Part shown: positions 18,709 to 28,077 of the stretch, one piece after another
How positions within the stretch are numbered: position 1 is the first letter of the stretch
How the letters are laid out: every line of letters starts with the position of its first letter
Source of the DNA: Bacteroidales bacterium
GTDB taxonomy: Bacteria; Bacteroidota; Bacteroidia; Bacteroidales; UBA932
Reading direction: 5' to 3'
NCBI GenBank assembly: GCA_022647615.1
Contig: JALCKZ010000001.1
Span: 546,178 to 610,177, forward strand
DNA length: 64,000 nucleotides
Translations under genes and position numbers: made by a program
Notes under the pieces: model-generated
Told to the model about the DNA's origin: nothing
Seen by the model: the letters and a program-made list of their open reading frames with translations, nothing else
Database searches by the model: none

Positions 18709-18716
18709 TATCTTTG
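18709..18716 (+). promoter_or_regulatory. -7 box upstream of gcvP
   Basis: TATCTTTG fits TAnnTTTG and lies 40 bp before the preferred gcvP start. Because this box overlaps the in-frame TTG at 18714, translation cannot sensibly start there. Confidence 0.6.
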
Positions 18717-18755
18717 CCTTTCGCTCTAAATTTAAAGAATAAAACACTTACATAT

Positions 18756-21671
18756 ATGACATTATCATTTGCGCAAAGACACATAGGCCCAAGAGAGAAA
18801 GATATCAGGGAGATGCTTTCCGCTCTTAAGGTTAATTCTATGGAAGAGCTTGTTAAACAAACTGTTCCGGAGAACATTTTATTAAAGAAGGATTTGGAGA
18901 TGGACGCTCCAATGACGGAAAATCAATACCTGGCAAAACTTAAGGAGATGGTTGGAAAGAACAAGAACTTCCGCTCTTTGATTGGACAGGGGTTTTATGG
19001 CACCGGCGTGCTTCCGGTAATTGTGAGGAATATTTTTGAAAATCCTTGCTGGTATACCTCCTACACCCCTTATCAGGCTGAGATTTCACAAGGCCGTCTG
19101 GAGGCCCTTCTGATTTTCCAAACAGTAATTAGCTCACTTACAGGCTTTCCGTTGTCCAACTGCTCTATGCTGGACGATGCGCAGTCTGCAGGAGAGGCTA
19201 TGAGAATGATGTACAATGTCCGCAGCCGCAACGCCGTTAAGGCGGGGAAAAATGTGATTTTTGTTGATCAAAACATTTTCCCTCAGGTACTTTCCGTGCT
19301 TAAGACACGTGCTACAGGTCTTGGATTTGTCATTCAGACAGGAGATTACAAGACGTATCAGGTTGACCCTATGTGTTTTGGAGCGCTGGTTCAGTATCCT
19401 GCAGCCAACGGAGAGGTTAGGGACTATGCGGAGTTCTGCAAGAAAATGCATGATAATGATGCACTTGTAACGGCATACTGCGATATCCTTTCCCTTGCAA
19501 TGCTAAAAGAGCCCGCAGCGTGGGGCGCAGACGTAGCTGTCGGGAGTACGCAAAGACTTGGACTTCCTATGGGCTTTGGCGGACCTGTGGCAGGCTATAT
19601 GGCTACAAAAGATGAATACAAGAGATTTATTCCGGGCAGAATTATTGGAGTTTCTGTTGACCGTCTTGGAAATAAGGCAGTTAGACTAGCTCTTCAGACC
19701 CGCGAACAGCATATTAAGAGGGAGAAGGCGACTTCTAATGTCTGCACCGCAACTGCTTTGAACGCCACAATGGCGGGAATGTTTGCGGTTTATCATGGAC
19801 CTGAGGGAATTACTTCCATTGCAGAGAACGCTTCAAAATTTGCCCACAGAGTAGCGCGCCATTTGAGAGAGGCTGGCTACAAGCTGGCCGTTGCAGATGA
19901 GCATTTCTTTGACACAATTGAAATTCAGGGATGTGAAGGAGGCTCATGCAAATTTGATGTTGCAGCAATCCGCAAGAAAGCTGAGGATGCCGGCTTTAAT
20001 TTCTATTATACTCCCGATGGTTTCATCCGCATAAGCTTTGATGAGCTTTCATGCAAAGAAGAGGTACATAAGATTCTTCCGATATTTGGAATTGAGCCTT
20101 GCTGCCACGGCGGAGAGGGACACGGACAAGGATGCTGCCATGGTGCAGAAATGGGCGCCGCACAAGAAGGCGGACATTGCTGCTGCAAAAACTTGGACGG
20201 CTTCATGCAGAGAGAAACCCCTATTTTAACAGAGAGCGTTTTCAACTCTTATCATTCAGAGACTGCAATGATGAGATTCATCAAAATGCTTGAGCGCAAG
20301 GATATTTCACTTGCACATTCAATGATTCCTCTTGGCTCATGCACAATGAAGCTTAATGCTGCCGTTGAGATGATGCCGCTTAGCTGGAGCGAACTTACCA
20401 ACGTTCACCCTCTTGCACCTAAAAATCAGGTGGAAGGTTATATGCAGCTGATTAGAGAGGTTGAAAAAGACCTTTGCACAATTACCGGTTTTGACGCCTG
20501 CTCTTTGCAGCCAAATTCCGGAGCAGCAGGGGAATACGCAGGTCTTACAACAATAAGAAGATATTACAAAGCTACAGGAAAAGAGAACAGAAACGTAATG
20601 ATTATCCCAACTTCCGCACACGGGACAAATCCGGCAAGTGCTGCAATGGCGGGATATGAAATTGTTCTTGTAGGCTGCGATGACCGCGGAAATATTAATG
20701 TAGATGAACTTAAAGAGAAGGCAGAAGCTAACAAGGATAACCTTGCAGGCCTAATGATTACATATCCTTCTACTCACGGAGTTTTTGAGGTTAAGATTAA
20801 AGAGATCATGGATATCATTCACAGCTGCGGCGGAATGGTTTACATGGACGGTGCAAATATGAATGCTCAGGTTGGTCTTACAAATCCTGCAACAATTGGT
20901 GCGGATATTTGCCACTTGAATTTGCATAAGACTTTTGCAATGCCTCACGGAGGCGGCGGTCCCGGCGTTGGACCTATCTGCTGCACAAGCACTTTGAAGC
21001 CTTATCTGCCTGGCAGTCCTTATGATTCAGAGACCGGCGGAAGAGATATGGAGTCTGTCAGCGCATCCGCTTACGGAAATGCAATGCTGCTTCCTATTAC
21101 TCATGCTTATATTAAACTTCTTGGCGCAGAGGGACTTAAAGAGGCATCTGAAGTTGCTATTCTTAATGCAAATTATATTGCGGCGCGCTTGCATCCTGAT
21201 TATGAGGTTGTTTACGCAGGAGCAACTGGAAGAGTTGCACATGAGTGCTTAATAGACTGTCGTGATTTTAAAGAGAAATATGGCGTTGGTTCAGGTGAAA
21301 TTGCAAAGAGATTAATGGACTTTGGATTCCATGCTCCTACATTGTCATTCCCTGTACATGAGACACTTATGATTGAGCCTACGGAGAGCGAGCCAAAGGA
21401 GGAGATGGACAGATTCATAGATGCTCTTAAGACAATTAAGGGCGAGTGCGAGAAGATTAAGAGCGGAGAATATGATGCTCACGATAATCCTCTTGCAAAT
21501 GCTCCGCATCCTGCATTGGAGTGCTGCTCAGATAATTGGGCTCACAAGTATTCTCGCATGACTGCGGCTTATCCGCTGGAGTGGGTGAAAGAGAACAAGT
21601 TCTGGCCGGCTGTATCAAAAATTGATGATGGCTACGGAGACAGAAATCTTGTCAGCTGCTGCGAGAACTAA
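18756..21671 (+). CDS. gcvP: Glycine dehydrogenase (decarboxylating), P-protein of the glycine cleavage system
   Basis: PLP enzyme that decarboxylates glycine and passes the aminomethyl group to GcvH. It is the single-chain form (971 residues) with N- and C-terminal aminotransferase-like halves. Seen: FAQRHIGPREKDI at the start, TSYTPYQAEISQGRLE (~115), and the PLP lysine in LNLHKTFAMPHGGGGPG (~735). ATG 18756 is preferred over TTG 18714. Oddity: the linker between the halves (~446-482) holds a Cys/His-rich insert with seven Cys and four His (CCHGG..., GCCHG, GHCCC), and the C-terminus ends VSCCEN. gcvH and gcvT are not adjacent. A terminator follows. Confidence 0.96.
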   Translation: MTLSFAQRHIGPREKDIREMLSALKVNSMEELVKQTVPENILLKKDLEMDAPMTENQYLAKLKEMVGKNKNFRSLIGQGFYGTGVLPVIVRNIFENPCWYTSYTPYQAEISQGRLEALLIFQTVISSLTGFPLSNCSMLDDAQSAGEAMRMMYNVRSRNAVKAGKNVIFVDQNIFPQVLSVLKTRATGLGFVIQTGDYKTYQVDPMCFGALVQYPAANGEVRDYAEFCKKMHDNDALVTAYCDILSLAMLKEPAAWGADVAVGSTQRLGLPMGFGGPVAGYMATKDEYKRFIPGRIIGVSVDRLGNKAVRLALQTREQHIKREKATSNVCTATALNATMAGMFAVYHGPEGITSIAENASKFAHRVARHLREAGYKLAVADEHFFDTIEIQGCEGGSCKFDVAAIRKKAEDAGFNFYYTPDGFIRISFDELSCKEEVHKILPIFGIEPCCHGGEGHGQGCCHGAEMGAAQEGGHCCCKNLDGFMQRETPILTESVFNSYHSETAMMRFIKMLERKDISLAHSMIPLGSCTMKLNAAVEMMPLSWSELTNVHPLAPKNQVEGYMQLIREVEKDLCTITGFDACSLQPNSGAAGEYAGLTTIRRYYKATGKENRNVMIIPTSAHGTNPASAAMAGYEIVLVGCDDRGNINVDELKEKAEANKDNLAGLMITYPSTHGVFEVKIKEIMDIIHSCGGMVYMDGANMNAQVGLTNPATIGADICHLNLHKTFAMPHGGGGPGVGPICCTSTLKPYLPGSPYDSETGGRDMESVSASAYGNAMLLPITHAYIKLLGAEGLKEASEVAILNANYIAARLHPDYEVVYAGATGRVAHECLIDCRDFKEKYGVGSGEIAKRLMDFGFHAPTLSFPVHETLMIEPTESEPKEEMDRFIDALKTIKGECEKIKSGEYDAHDNPLANAPHPALECCSDNWAHKYSRMTAAYPLEWVKENKFWPAVSKIDDGYGDRNLVSCCEN

Positions 21672-21699
21672 ATAGTCCGCATACTCCAACAATAATTAA

Positions 21700-21728
21700 G
21701 ACGAGCAGAAAAACTGCTCGTCTTTTTT
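21700..21728 (+). terminator. Intrinsic terminator of gcvP
   Basis: GACGAGCAG (21700-21708), AAAAA loop, CTGCTCGTC (21714-21722), then TTTTTT. Confidence 0.9.
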
Positions 21729-21762
21729 ATTAATAAGGAGCCTCATAGGGACGCACATAATT

Positions 21763-22464
21763 CTAAGATGACAATATCGGATAATCTTTGTAAAACTTTA
21801 ATAAAGAGATTGTTTCAGCTCTCATTTTAGTGCGGACAAATTTCTTTGTCTCTTCATCTGTCAATTCTCCAAGTCCATTTAACAATCCCCTGTCGCTCAT
21901 CTTATTTAATTTATCTATGCACTTTTGAATATAATCGGCAAGTTTCATTTTCATGCGTTCCTCAACTATCATATTATTAATTGGCACATGTTTTTGCATA
22001 AAGAAACAACAATCAAAAATATCTCTGTTGGTAACCTCCTTTCTATCCAGCAACGCACAAAGTTTGTGCGCAAACATATCCGGCTCTGCCAGCACTTTTA
22101 CTGCTACTCCAAATAAATTTTTTATTTCATAGTAGTTATCATATTGTCTTGTAGATATTTCCACCTTTAATTTTCTTTCTCCTGCACCATAATCCAACAC
22201 TAAAATAAGCCCAAAGTATTTTTCAGCTTCATCCGCAACTTTTCCGTATTTCTGCAAAATGGCCTTCAGCTTGTTATGAACTGTTTTTTGCTCTGTATCG
22301 TCCAGCAAATTAAAATCCAAGTCAACGGAAAAACGTGGCAAGTCATAAAAAAACATCAATGCAGACCCACCCTTAAATCCAAGGCATTCAGCAAGTTTCA
22401 CATCTGAATAAATATCTTTCAGTATCTGAAACATATACAATCTATGTTTATTTTTATCAAACAT
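21763..22464 (-). CDS. abiEii: AbiEii/AbiGii-family nucleotidyltransferase toxin
   Basis: Putative toxin of a type IV toxin-antitoxin / abortive infection (AbiE) system. The 233 residues have the nucleotidyltransferase core: FKGGSALMFFY (GGS motif near residue 31) followed by RFSVDLDFNL with the paired acidic residues, then KVEIS and an EVTNRDIFDCCFF helix that matches the DUF1814/AbiEii layout. Family members are bacteriostatic and may modify tRNA or NTPs; this one's target is unknown. It starts 13 bp after the antitoxin gene, so the two form one operon. Confidence 0.88.
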   Translation of the reverse strand: MFDKNKHRLYMFQILKDIYSDVKLAECLGFKGGSALMFFYDLPRFSVDLDFNLLDDTEQKTVHNKLKAILQKYGKVADEAEKYFGLILVLDYGAGERKLKVEISTRQYDNYYEIKNLFGVAVKVLAEPDMFAHKLCALLDRKEVTNRDIFDCCFFMQKHVPINNMIVEERMKMKLADYIQKCIDKLNKMSDRGLLNGLGELTDEETKKFVRTKMRAETISLLKFYKDYPILSS

Positions 22465-22477
22465 TTTACATAAAATT

Positions 22478-23062
22478 TTAAACAGAATTTAAGAGCTTGT
22501 TCAATCTCCTTGCTAAAATTTTTGAATTATAAATGGGCAATATTTCTGCAAGAAGTTTCTTGTCTAAAGAAGGAATATTATCAAAAGTATAATTTTTGTT
22601 CAGATACATCGTATCCAGCAAAGCTCTTTCTGTTGTTGCAATACTCTTATTATTAACATTTTGTATCCCGACCGGATTTACCAATATCTCCGATTTAATT
22701 TTGCGGTAAACAACCTCTGTATCATTAACTTTCACTTTCCTGCTAAGGTAACTAGCCATTGTAATTGTTGAATTATACTGAAATATAATTCCTTTACTCT
22801 GGAGGACGGATTCAAATGAAATGTAAGACGGCGTATATAGTATACCGGCAAGTTCCTCCATATTAAAATTTTCCTTCGCATATATTCCTTTGCGAGGGTT
22901 CAAAATCTTACCGCTTTGAACGTAATAGTTCAGACGTTTATACAAAGCATCAGGGCGCGGCTCCTCTATAACAGCAGCTATATCATTCAAACGGAACACG
23001 CTCCTAGGCTCCTTATACAGAGCCAGAATCACATTTGTTTTCTCTTTATTTAAACTGTACAT
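22478..23062 (-). CDS. abiEi: AbiEi-type antitoxin / transcriptional regulator
   Basis: The 194-residue partner of the AbiEii toxin. Residues 1-75 form a winged helix (NKEKTNVILALYKEPRSVF, LNYYVQSGKILNPRKGIYAKE); the rest is the AbiEi C-terminal domain (GILYTPSYISFESVLQSKGII, IATTERALLDTMYLN). In AbiE systems the antitoxin autorepresses the operon by binding inverted repeats at the promoter. A TATATTTG box lies 26 bp upstream. The gene order antitoxin then toxin is the family norm. Confidence 0.87.
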   Translation of the reverse strand: MYSLNKEKTNVILALYKEPRSVFRLNDIAAVIEEPRPDALYKRLNYYVQSGKILNPRKGIYAKENFNMEELAGILYTPSYISFESVLQSKGIIFQYNSTITMASYLSRKVKVNDTEVVYRKIKSEILVNPVGIQNVNNKSIATTERALLDTMYLNKNYTFDNIPSLDKKLLAEILPIYNSKILARRLNKLLNSV

Positions 23063-23087
23063 CTAATTTTTTTGGATAATCAGTTCA

Positions 23088-23095
23088 CAAATATA
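23088..23095 (-). promoter_or_regulatory. -7 box of the abiE operon
   Basis: TATATTTG on the minus strand fits TAnnTTTG, 26 bp from the antitoxin ATG. I did not find a convincing inverted-repeat operator beside it. Confidence 0.5.
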
Positions 23096-23142
23096 ACAAT
23101 TATTTGAATTTATACGCAATTATTAGACACGGGGAATTTGAT

Positions 23143-23150
23143 TAACTTTG
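23143..23150 (+). promoter_or_regulatory. -7 box upstream of smpB
   Basis: TAACTTTG fits TAnnTTTG, 41 bp before the smpB ATG. It is divergent from the abiE promoter. Confidence 0.5.
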
Positions 23151-23190
23151 CACCGCTCTGCCGCAGAGGCAGATTGCGCGGAAGCTGAAT

Positions 23191-23649
23191 ATGCAAAAGA
23201 CTAAAAGCAAGATAGATATAAAGAACAAGAAGGCGGGATTCGAGTACGAATTTCTGGAAAACTACACCGCCGGAATTGTCCTGGCCGGTACCGAGATTAA
23301 ATCCATCAGGGCCGGAAAAGCCTCTCTTGTAGATAGTTATTGCTTCTTTGACCACGGAGAGCTGTACGTCAAGGGGATGCATATAGCGGATTACTGGTGG
23401 GCCAGCTACAACCGCAAAGACCCCAAAAGAGACCGCAAGCTGCTGCTTAAAAAGAAAGAACTTAAAAAGCTGCAACGCTCTGTAAAAGAGAAGGGACTCA
23501 CGATAGTTGCTTCTCGCCTGTTCATTGCAGATAATGGCTACGCAAAACTCAACATCTCACTTGCCAGAGGCAAGAAAGAGTATGATAAACGTGAAACCAT
23601 AAAGCAAAAAGATATGCGCCGTGCGGAACAAAGAGGAGAGGATTATTAA
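23191..23649 (+). CDS. smpB: SsrA-binding protein SmpB
   Basis: Binds tmRNA and brings it to stalled ribosomes. The 152 residues match the family: [24 protein letters not shown] is the hallmark N-terminal barrel (EIKSIRAGK follows), [11 protein letters not shown] is the tmRNA-binding region, and the C-terminal [14 protein letters not shown] tail is the segment that enters the mRNA channel. Its stop overlaps the stop of the convergent GDSL hydrolase by four bases. ssrA itself is not adjacent. Confidence 0.97.
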   Translation: MQKTKSKIDIKNKKAGFEYEFLENYTAGIVLAGTEIKSIRAGKASLVDSYCFFDHGELYVKGMHIADYWWASYNRKDPKRDRKLLLKKKELKKLQRSVKEKGLTIVASRLFIADNGYAKLNISLARGKKEYDKRETIKQKDMRRAEQRGEDY

Positions 23650-24911
23650 TCCATCACGGATCTTAATTCCCCAATGAACTCCTGTGCAATATGGGTGAAT
23701 CCTCTGTCTGTCAAATGAGTACCATCTACAGTATCTTCATTGTCAATTACATTTCCTGAGATATCTAAGTAATGGAGATTAGTGTATTTCTTAGCCAGTC
23801 TCTCAAAAATAGATTTCCAAAGAGCATTCTCTTTATCCATCTCTTCTTGTAAAGAAGAACTTACGTTCTGCTGAGGATATCTATAATTTGTAACCATTAC
23901 CACGGGGACATTTGGATGCGCCGCAGCAATCTTGGTAATGAAATAATCTGAACTGTCTCTGACCATATTATAATCGCAATTTGCCAGGCAATCAATTACA
24001 TACGCAGATGCAGGAATCTTGGTTACAAAATTTGCCATTGATTTATCCATGCGTCCGTTGCCGCTGAAGCCCAGATTAATTGTCTCTCTTCCAAGAGCGC
24101 GCTCAACGATTGCAGGATATGCCATACCGGGACGAGAAGCGCACCCGCCTTGAGTTACGCTTGTTCCATAAAATACAATTGGCAATTTTTTGCTTGACTG
24201 ACCCTGAACATTTGCAGGAAGCAAATCTGCTGACTGAGGAGCAGAAATTTTAGCACTGCTGTCAACTCCAATCTCAAGATTCTCAATACCATCATACAGA
24301 GGCAAATACATCAAATATTCTCTTTGAGTTCCATCCATCTTGCGGACAAAAACGCTGGAGGAATTTTTTCCGTTAGGAAAAACAACGCCAACATAAATCC
24401 AGTTGCTTTTACCAGTCACAGTATTAACCGCTTTCTTTCCAACTCTTTTTGCATCCTTGCCAAGAGATTTAAACGCCTCCTTAAATTTTTCTCCGGTATT
24501 TGCACTTTTATCAACTCCATCAGACGGATTTGCATAATCTGCAAGAGTGTAAATATCTAATCCTCTGATACCTGTACCAGCCATGTGAGCCATGCTGAAA
24601 TTATTTATCAGTGTCCATTTAAGGCCAATGCACTTTGCATTAGATGAAAATCTAATAGCAATACCGGCAGAATTTTTTCCCAAATCCCAAAGCTCCTTGC
24701 GAACAACACCATTCATTCTATTTGGCAAACGATAATAATACGCGCTATCCGCCGTCCCCTTCTCCGCCTGTCCAATCATAATCGCCCTCCCCTGGGCTAT
24801 CAAATCTTTCACATTTTCAAATTCCAGGTCTGAAACCTTTTGTGCACCAGCATATTGCGCAGTCATTAAAAATGCCGCACAAACTGCCACCGCCGTTAAA
24901 ATCTTTTTCAT
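23646..24911 (-). CDS. Secreted SGNH/GDSL hydrolase with GxDLY N-terminal domain
   Basis: A 421-residue exported esterase-type hydrolase. Signal peptide [16 protein letters not shown]...AGAQ. The middle carries [15 protein letters not shown], matching the GxDLY domain that precedes many Bacteroidota GDSL hydrolases. The catalytic domain shows block [12 protein letters not shown] (Ser), block II GFSGNG, block III-like CLANCDYN and block [10 protein letters not shown] (Asp-x-x-His). Such proteins act on acylated carbohydrates, but the substrate here is unknown. ATG 24911 is chosen for the signal peptide; the longer in-frame start at 24977 adds only an implausible extension. Confidence 0.85.
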   Translation of the reverse strand: MKKILTAVAVCAAFLMTAQYAGAQKVSDLEFENVKDLIAQGRAIMIGQAEKGTADSAYYYRLPNRMNGVVRKELWDLGKNSAGIAIRFSSNAKCIGLKWTLINNFSMAHMAGTGIRGLDIYTLADYANPSDGVDKSANTGEKFKEAFKSLGKDAKRVGKKAVNTVTGKSNWIYVGVVFPNGKNSSSVFVRKMDGTQREYLMYLPLYDGIENLEIGVDSSAKISAPQSADLLPANVQGQSSKKLPIVFYGTSVTQGGCASRPGMAYPAIVERALGRETINLGFSGNGRMDKSMANFVTKIPASAYVIDCLANCDYNMVRDSSDYFITKIAAAHPNVPVVMVTNYRYPQQNVSSSLQEEMDKENALWKSIFERLAKKYTNLHYLDISGNVIDNEDTVDGTHLTDRGFTHIAQEFIGELRSVMD

Positions 24912-24995
24912 ATTATGAATTTTTAAAATATTCAACCACAGACAGATTACTCTCAAATACTCTACCAAACAACACATTTAATGTGGGGAATTTAT

Positions 24996-26006
24996 TTACT
25001 CGGGTAGTTTTATCCACTCAATATTTATCCCTTTCCTCTCCATTCCCCGGAACCAGGTCATCTGCCTTTTTGCAAACTGATGAATTGCAATTGCAAGATG
25101 CTCCTTCATTTCATCAAAGCTCAGCTGTCCCGTAATATACTGAGTCACAAACTTATATTCCAATCCGTAATAAATCAGGTCTTCGGCTTTTATGCCGCCA
25201 TCCAAAAGTTTCTTCACCTCATCTACCATGCCGCCGTCCAGCCGCTGCTGTAATCTTCTGTCAATACGCGCATTGCGTATTTCCCTGTCCGGATTAAGAC
25301 CAATATATTTGACTTTTATTTTTATCCCGACAGGTTTCCCCTCTGCGTCCTCACCACATATACCACTTTTCTCTGATCTCCCCGCCGCCTCAGCTTTTTC
25401 AATTTCAATTGCGCGGATAACTCTCTTCTTGCTGTCAAAGTCTGTATTGTTGTGTGGCTCAGAGTTGTTGCTTGCTTTTAATTCCGCAAGCATTTGAATA
25501 AGTTCCGGCATCTCTTTCTTCTCCAGCTCCTCCCTAAGCGCGTGGTCAGGGGCAACTTCTTTCAGCTCATAACCGGTGCAAACGGCCTCTATATATAAAC
25601 CGCTTCCGCCGCAGAGAATTGGAAATGCTCCGCGCGCAACTATCTCATCGTAAACCTTTTGGAAATCCTGCTTATACCGGAAAACATTGTATTTTTCACC
25701 CGCCTCCACAATATCAATTAAGTGATACGGCACACCGTCATATTCCTCCAAATCCTTTCCCGTACCAATATCCATCCCGCGGTAAACCTGTCGCGAGTCA
25801 GCAGAAATTATTTCCGCAACAAATGATTGACCTTCAACTTTTTGAAATCCTCCGCGTCTGTTTTGCAAATGCGCATCCGAGATTTTTTTTGCGCACTCAA
25901 CGGCAAACTTTGTCTTGCCGCTTGCGGTGGGGCCAAGGATGCAGAGCATATCATAATCTGCGGGAACTTTAATTATTTCAGAAAATATATTTTGACTATC
26001 AATCAT
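24996..26006 (-). CDS. miaA: tRNA dimethylallyltransferase MiaA
   Basis: Adds the isopentenyl group to A37 of tRNAs reading UNN codons. The 336 residues have the P-loop GPTASGKTKFA (~residue 24), ISADSRQVYRGMDIGTGK, PYHLIDIVEAGEKYN and the C-terminal QFAKRQMTWFRG. ATG 26006 is chosen over TTG 26012. Oddities: about 20 extra residues (DAHLQNRRGGFQKVEGQSFV) between the P-loop helix and the ISADS motif, and a Glu/Lys/Gly-rich insert near residues 205-225. lgt lies 15 bp upstream on the same strand. Confidence 0.95.
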   Translation of the reverse strand: MIDSQNIFSEIIKVPADYDMLCILGPTASGKTKFAVECAKKISDAHLQNRRGGFQKVEGQSFVAEIISADSRQVYRGMDIGTGKDLEEYDGVPYHLIDIVEAGEKYNVFRYKQDFQKVYDEIVARGAFPILCGGSGLYIEAVCTGYELKEVAPDHALREELEKKEMPELIQMLAELKASNNSEPHNNTDFDSKKRVIRAIEIEKAEAAGRSEKSGICGEDAEGKPVGIKIKVKYIGLNPDREIRNARIDRRLQQRLDGGMVDEVKKLLDGGIKAEDLIYYGLEYKFVTQYITGQLSFDEMKEHLAIAIHQFAKRQMTWFRGMERKGINIEWIKLPE

Positions 26007-26021
26007 TTGCAATGGCGCAAA

Positions 26022-26894
26022 TTATTTAACGGCCGGAGTTTCTACAGGGTAAATCCTGGTTGGAGTTTTTATGTAAAAACTCCTGATGAGGAAGAACAGG
26101 CCAACCAAAATAAACGGAATGCTTAGCCACTGCCCCATGTCTAAAGACATATTATTTTCAAAGGCTTCTTGCGGCTCTTTGACAAATTCAATAAAGAATC
26201 TGGCGGCAAACAGAAGCGTAAGAAAAAGACCAAATAAAAATCCTCTGTGAACTTTCTTATGGGCATAACAATAAATCAGCACCATAATTACGCCAATCAG
26301 GCAATATGAAAGCGCCTCATAAAGTTGAGTGGGATGTTTTGGCATCAGCTCTCCGTTGCGCTCAAAAATGAAACCCCAAGGAAGAGATGTCGTAACTCCG
26401 TAAATCTCTGAGTTCATGAGATTTCCAAGCCTGATAAACATACCCGCAAAGGGAACAGCTATCGCGAGCCTATCCATAACCCACAAGAAATCAAAATGAT
26501 ACTGCTTGCCATACTTGTGAACATACCACCACACTCCAAACAAAATTGCAATTGCGCCGCCGTGACTTGCAAGCCCGCCGTGCCATACTTTAAGAATCTC
26601 CTCCGGATGCTCAACAAAATAATAGTGTGGTTCATAGAAGATTATATGACCAAGACGCGCTCCAACCAGGGCGCAAATCAAAAGCATATAAAGCATCGGG
26701 TCCAGCAACTTTAGAGGAAGCGCCTCTGCCTTGTAGAACTTTGTAAACATCCAATAACCTAATATAAAGCCCGTTATAAAAAGAATGCCATACCACCTAA
26801 CAGCAAAATGTCCAATATGCAAAAGGTATGGAGAAACATTCCAGCGTATAAACAGCAGGTTAAATAGGGTATTAACAGATGTTATTATATTCAT
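26022..26894 (-). CDS. lgt: Prolipoprotein diacylglyceryl transferase
   Basis: Inner-membrane enzyme that transfers diacylglycerol from phosphatidylglycerol to the lipobox Cys of prelipoproteins. The 290 residues have about seven membrane segments. Diagnostic motifs: FAVRWYGILFITGFILGY (~residue 30), HGGLASHGGAI (~105) and the Lgt signature FIRLGNLMNSEIYG (~153). It is the upstream neighbour of miaA (15 bp), and the RlmI-like methyltransferase gene ends 24 bp before it, so three genes probably share a transcript. It serves the many lipoproteins of this window. Confidence 0.96.
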   Translation of the reverse strand: MNIITSVNTLFNLLFIRWNVSPYLLHIGHFAVRWYGILFITGFILGYWMFTKFYKAEALPLKLLDPMLYMLLICALVGARLGHIIFYEPHYYFVEHPEEILKVWHGGLASHGGAIAILFGVWWYVHKYGKQYHFDFLWVMDRLAIAVPFAGMFIRLGNLMNSEIYGVTTSLPWGFIFERNGELMPKHPTQLYEALSYCLIGVIMVLIYCYAHKKVHRGFLFGLFLTLLFAARFFIEFVKEPQEAFENNMSLDMGQWLSIPFILVGLFFLIRSFYIKTPTRIYPVETPAVK

Positions 26895-26917
26895 TTTTTC
26901 AATCTCTTTTGTTGAAA

Positions 26918-27961
26918 CTATCTTGTCATCCTAGAGTAAACACTCAGAGGTATAATCTTCTCAAACTTGTCTTTTAAAACTAGTTCTCCGCAACTAAATT
27001 TCCCCTCTCCTCCAAAAGCCTTATTAAGCAGCGTGTTTGCAAGCAGGGCTGAATAACCATTTGAATATAAATTAAGTACAACAAACGCATTTTTAGGCGC
27101 AACGATTTTGGCACACTCGGACAGCATATCAAAAAGCAATTCGTCCAACTTCCACCTTTCGCCCTCCGGGCCATGTCCGTATGCGGGAGGGTCAAGTATC
27201 ATGCCATCATATAAATTGCCGCGTCTGGCCTCTCTTTTAACAAACTTAAGCGCATCATCTATAATCCATCTGATATTATCCAAACCGCTAAGCTCCATAT
27301 TCTCCTTCGCCCATGCAACAACCTGTTTAACAGAGTCCAGATGAGTAACATCCGCACCTGCCGCACGTGCCGCAAGTGAAGCTGCACCCGTATAGGCAAA
27401 CAAATTTAAAATTTTGATGCCACCGTCATTATTCCCGACGGGTTTGGTATCCATTTTATTTACAGACAGTTTATCCACCAACATTTTTGTGCGTGCATAT
27501 ATCCAGTCCCAATTTGGCGCCTGCTCCGGAAACACTCCGACGTGTTTGAATGATGTAAGACCAAGACGCAACTTCATATGCAAGCCGTCAAGCTTTGCCT
27601 CATTTCCCACTGAACCGTCCGAGCCTCTGGCAAATCCATGCCTTTTTTCTGACCACTCAGAGGCAATTCTTTCAGTATTAGAATATTCTATCGTCCATTG
27701 TTCAGGCATTTTTTTGAGTTTCTCCCATGTGCCGCTATCCTCCTTGCCCTGTTTTCCAAAACCGGCACCCGGAACAAATTGAGTATACGCCAGCTTCTCC
27801 CACTCGCTATCGGGCAAGCTTTTGCTCCATAACGCTTTAGGCTCAGGGCGCGCAAGCACGTAAGTACCAAAACGCTCCAGCTTATACCCGTCTCCGGAAT
27901 CTATGATTTCGTAGTCTTTCCAGCAATGCGGATTTTCTACTATGATTTGAGGTTCTGTCAT
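26918..27961 (-). CDS. Class I SAM-dependent methyltransferase (RlmI/RlmK-like)
   Basis: The 347-residue protein resembles the catalytic half of 23S rRNA cytosine/guanine methyltransferases. Seen: an N-terminal segment GTYVLARPEPKALW, SAM motif I LNLFAYTGAASLAARAAGA (~185), DSVKQVVAWAKEN (motif II), and the motif IV loop ILDPPAYGHGP (~255). rRNA is the likely substrate but which base is unknown. ATG 27961 is chosen; the upstream TTG at 27970 overlaps the promoter. The -7 box lies only seven bases upstream, so the mRNA may be leaderless. lgt and miaA follow. Confidence 0.85.
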   Translation of the reverse strand: MTEPQIIVENPHCWKDYEIIDSGDGYKLERFGTYVLARPEPKALWSKSLPDSEWEKLAYTQFVPGAGFGKQGKEDSGTWEKLKKMPEQWTIEYSNTERIASEWSEKRHGFARGSDGSVGNEAKLDGLHMKLRLGLTSFKHVGVFPEQAPNWDWIYARTKMLVDKLSVNKMDTKPVGNNDGGIKILNLFAYTGAASLAARAAGADVTHLDSVKQVVAWAKENMELSGLDNIRWIIDDALKFVKREARRGNLYDGMILDPPAYGHGPEGERWKLDELLFDMLSECAKIVAPKNAFVVLNLYSNGYSALLANTLLNKAFGGEGKFSCGELVLKDKFEKIIPLSVYSRMTR

Positions 27962-27967
27962 TTGTCG

Positions 27968-27996
27968 CAAAGATAACTTTTGTACCGCTCAGAAGC
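27968..27996 (-). promoter_or_regulatory. Promoter almost touching the methyltransferase start
   Basis: On the minus strand ATTG (near 27998-27995) and TATCTTTG (27975-27968) are about 20 bases apart, a good fit to the Bacteroidota -33/-7 pair. Transcription would begin at or within a few bases of the ATG at 27961. Confidence 0.6.
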
Positions 27997-28077
27997 AATT
28001 TTTTAAACTTGGGCAGGAGCCAAAATACAAAAACTAATATTTCTCACCCTTGGAAAAACGATTTGTGTATTTGCGGC

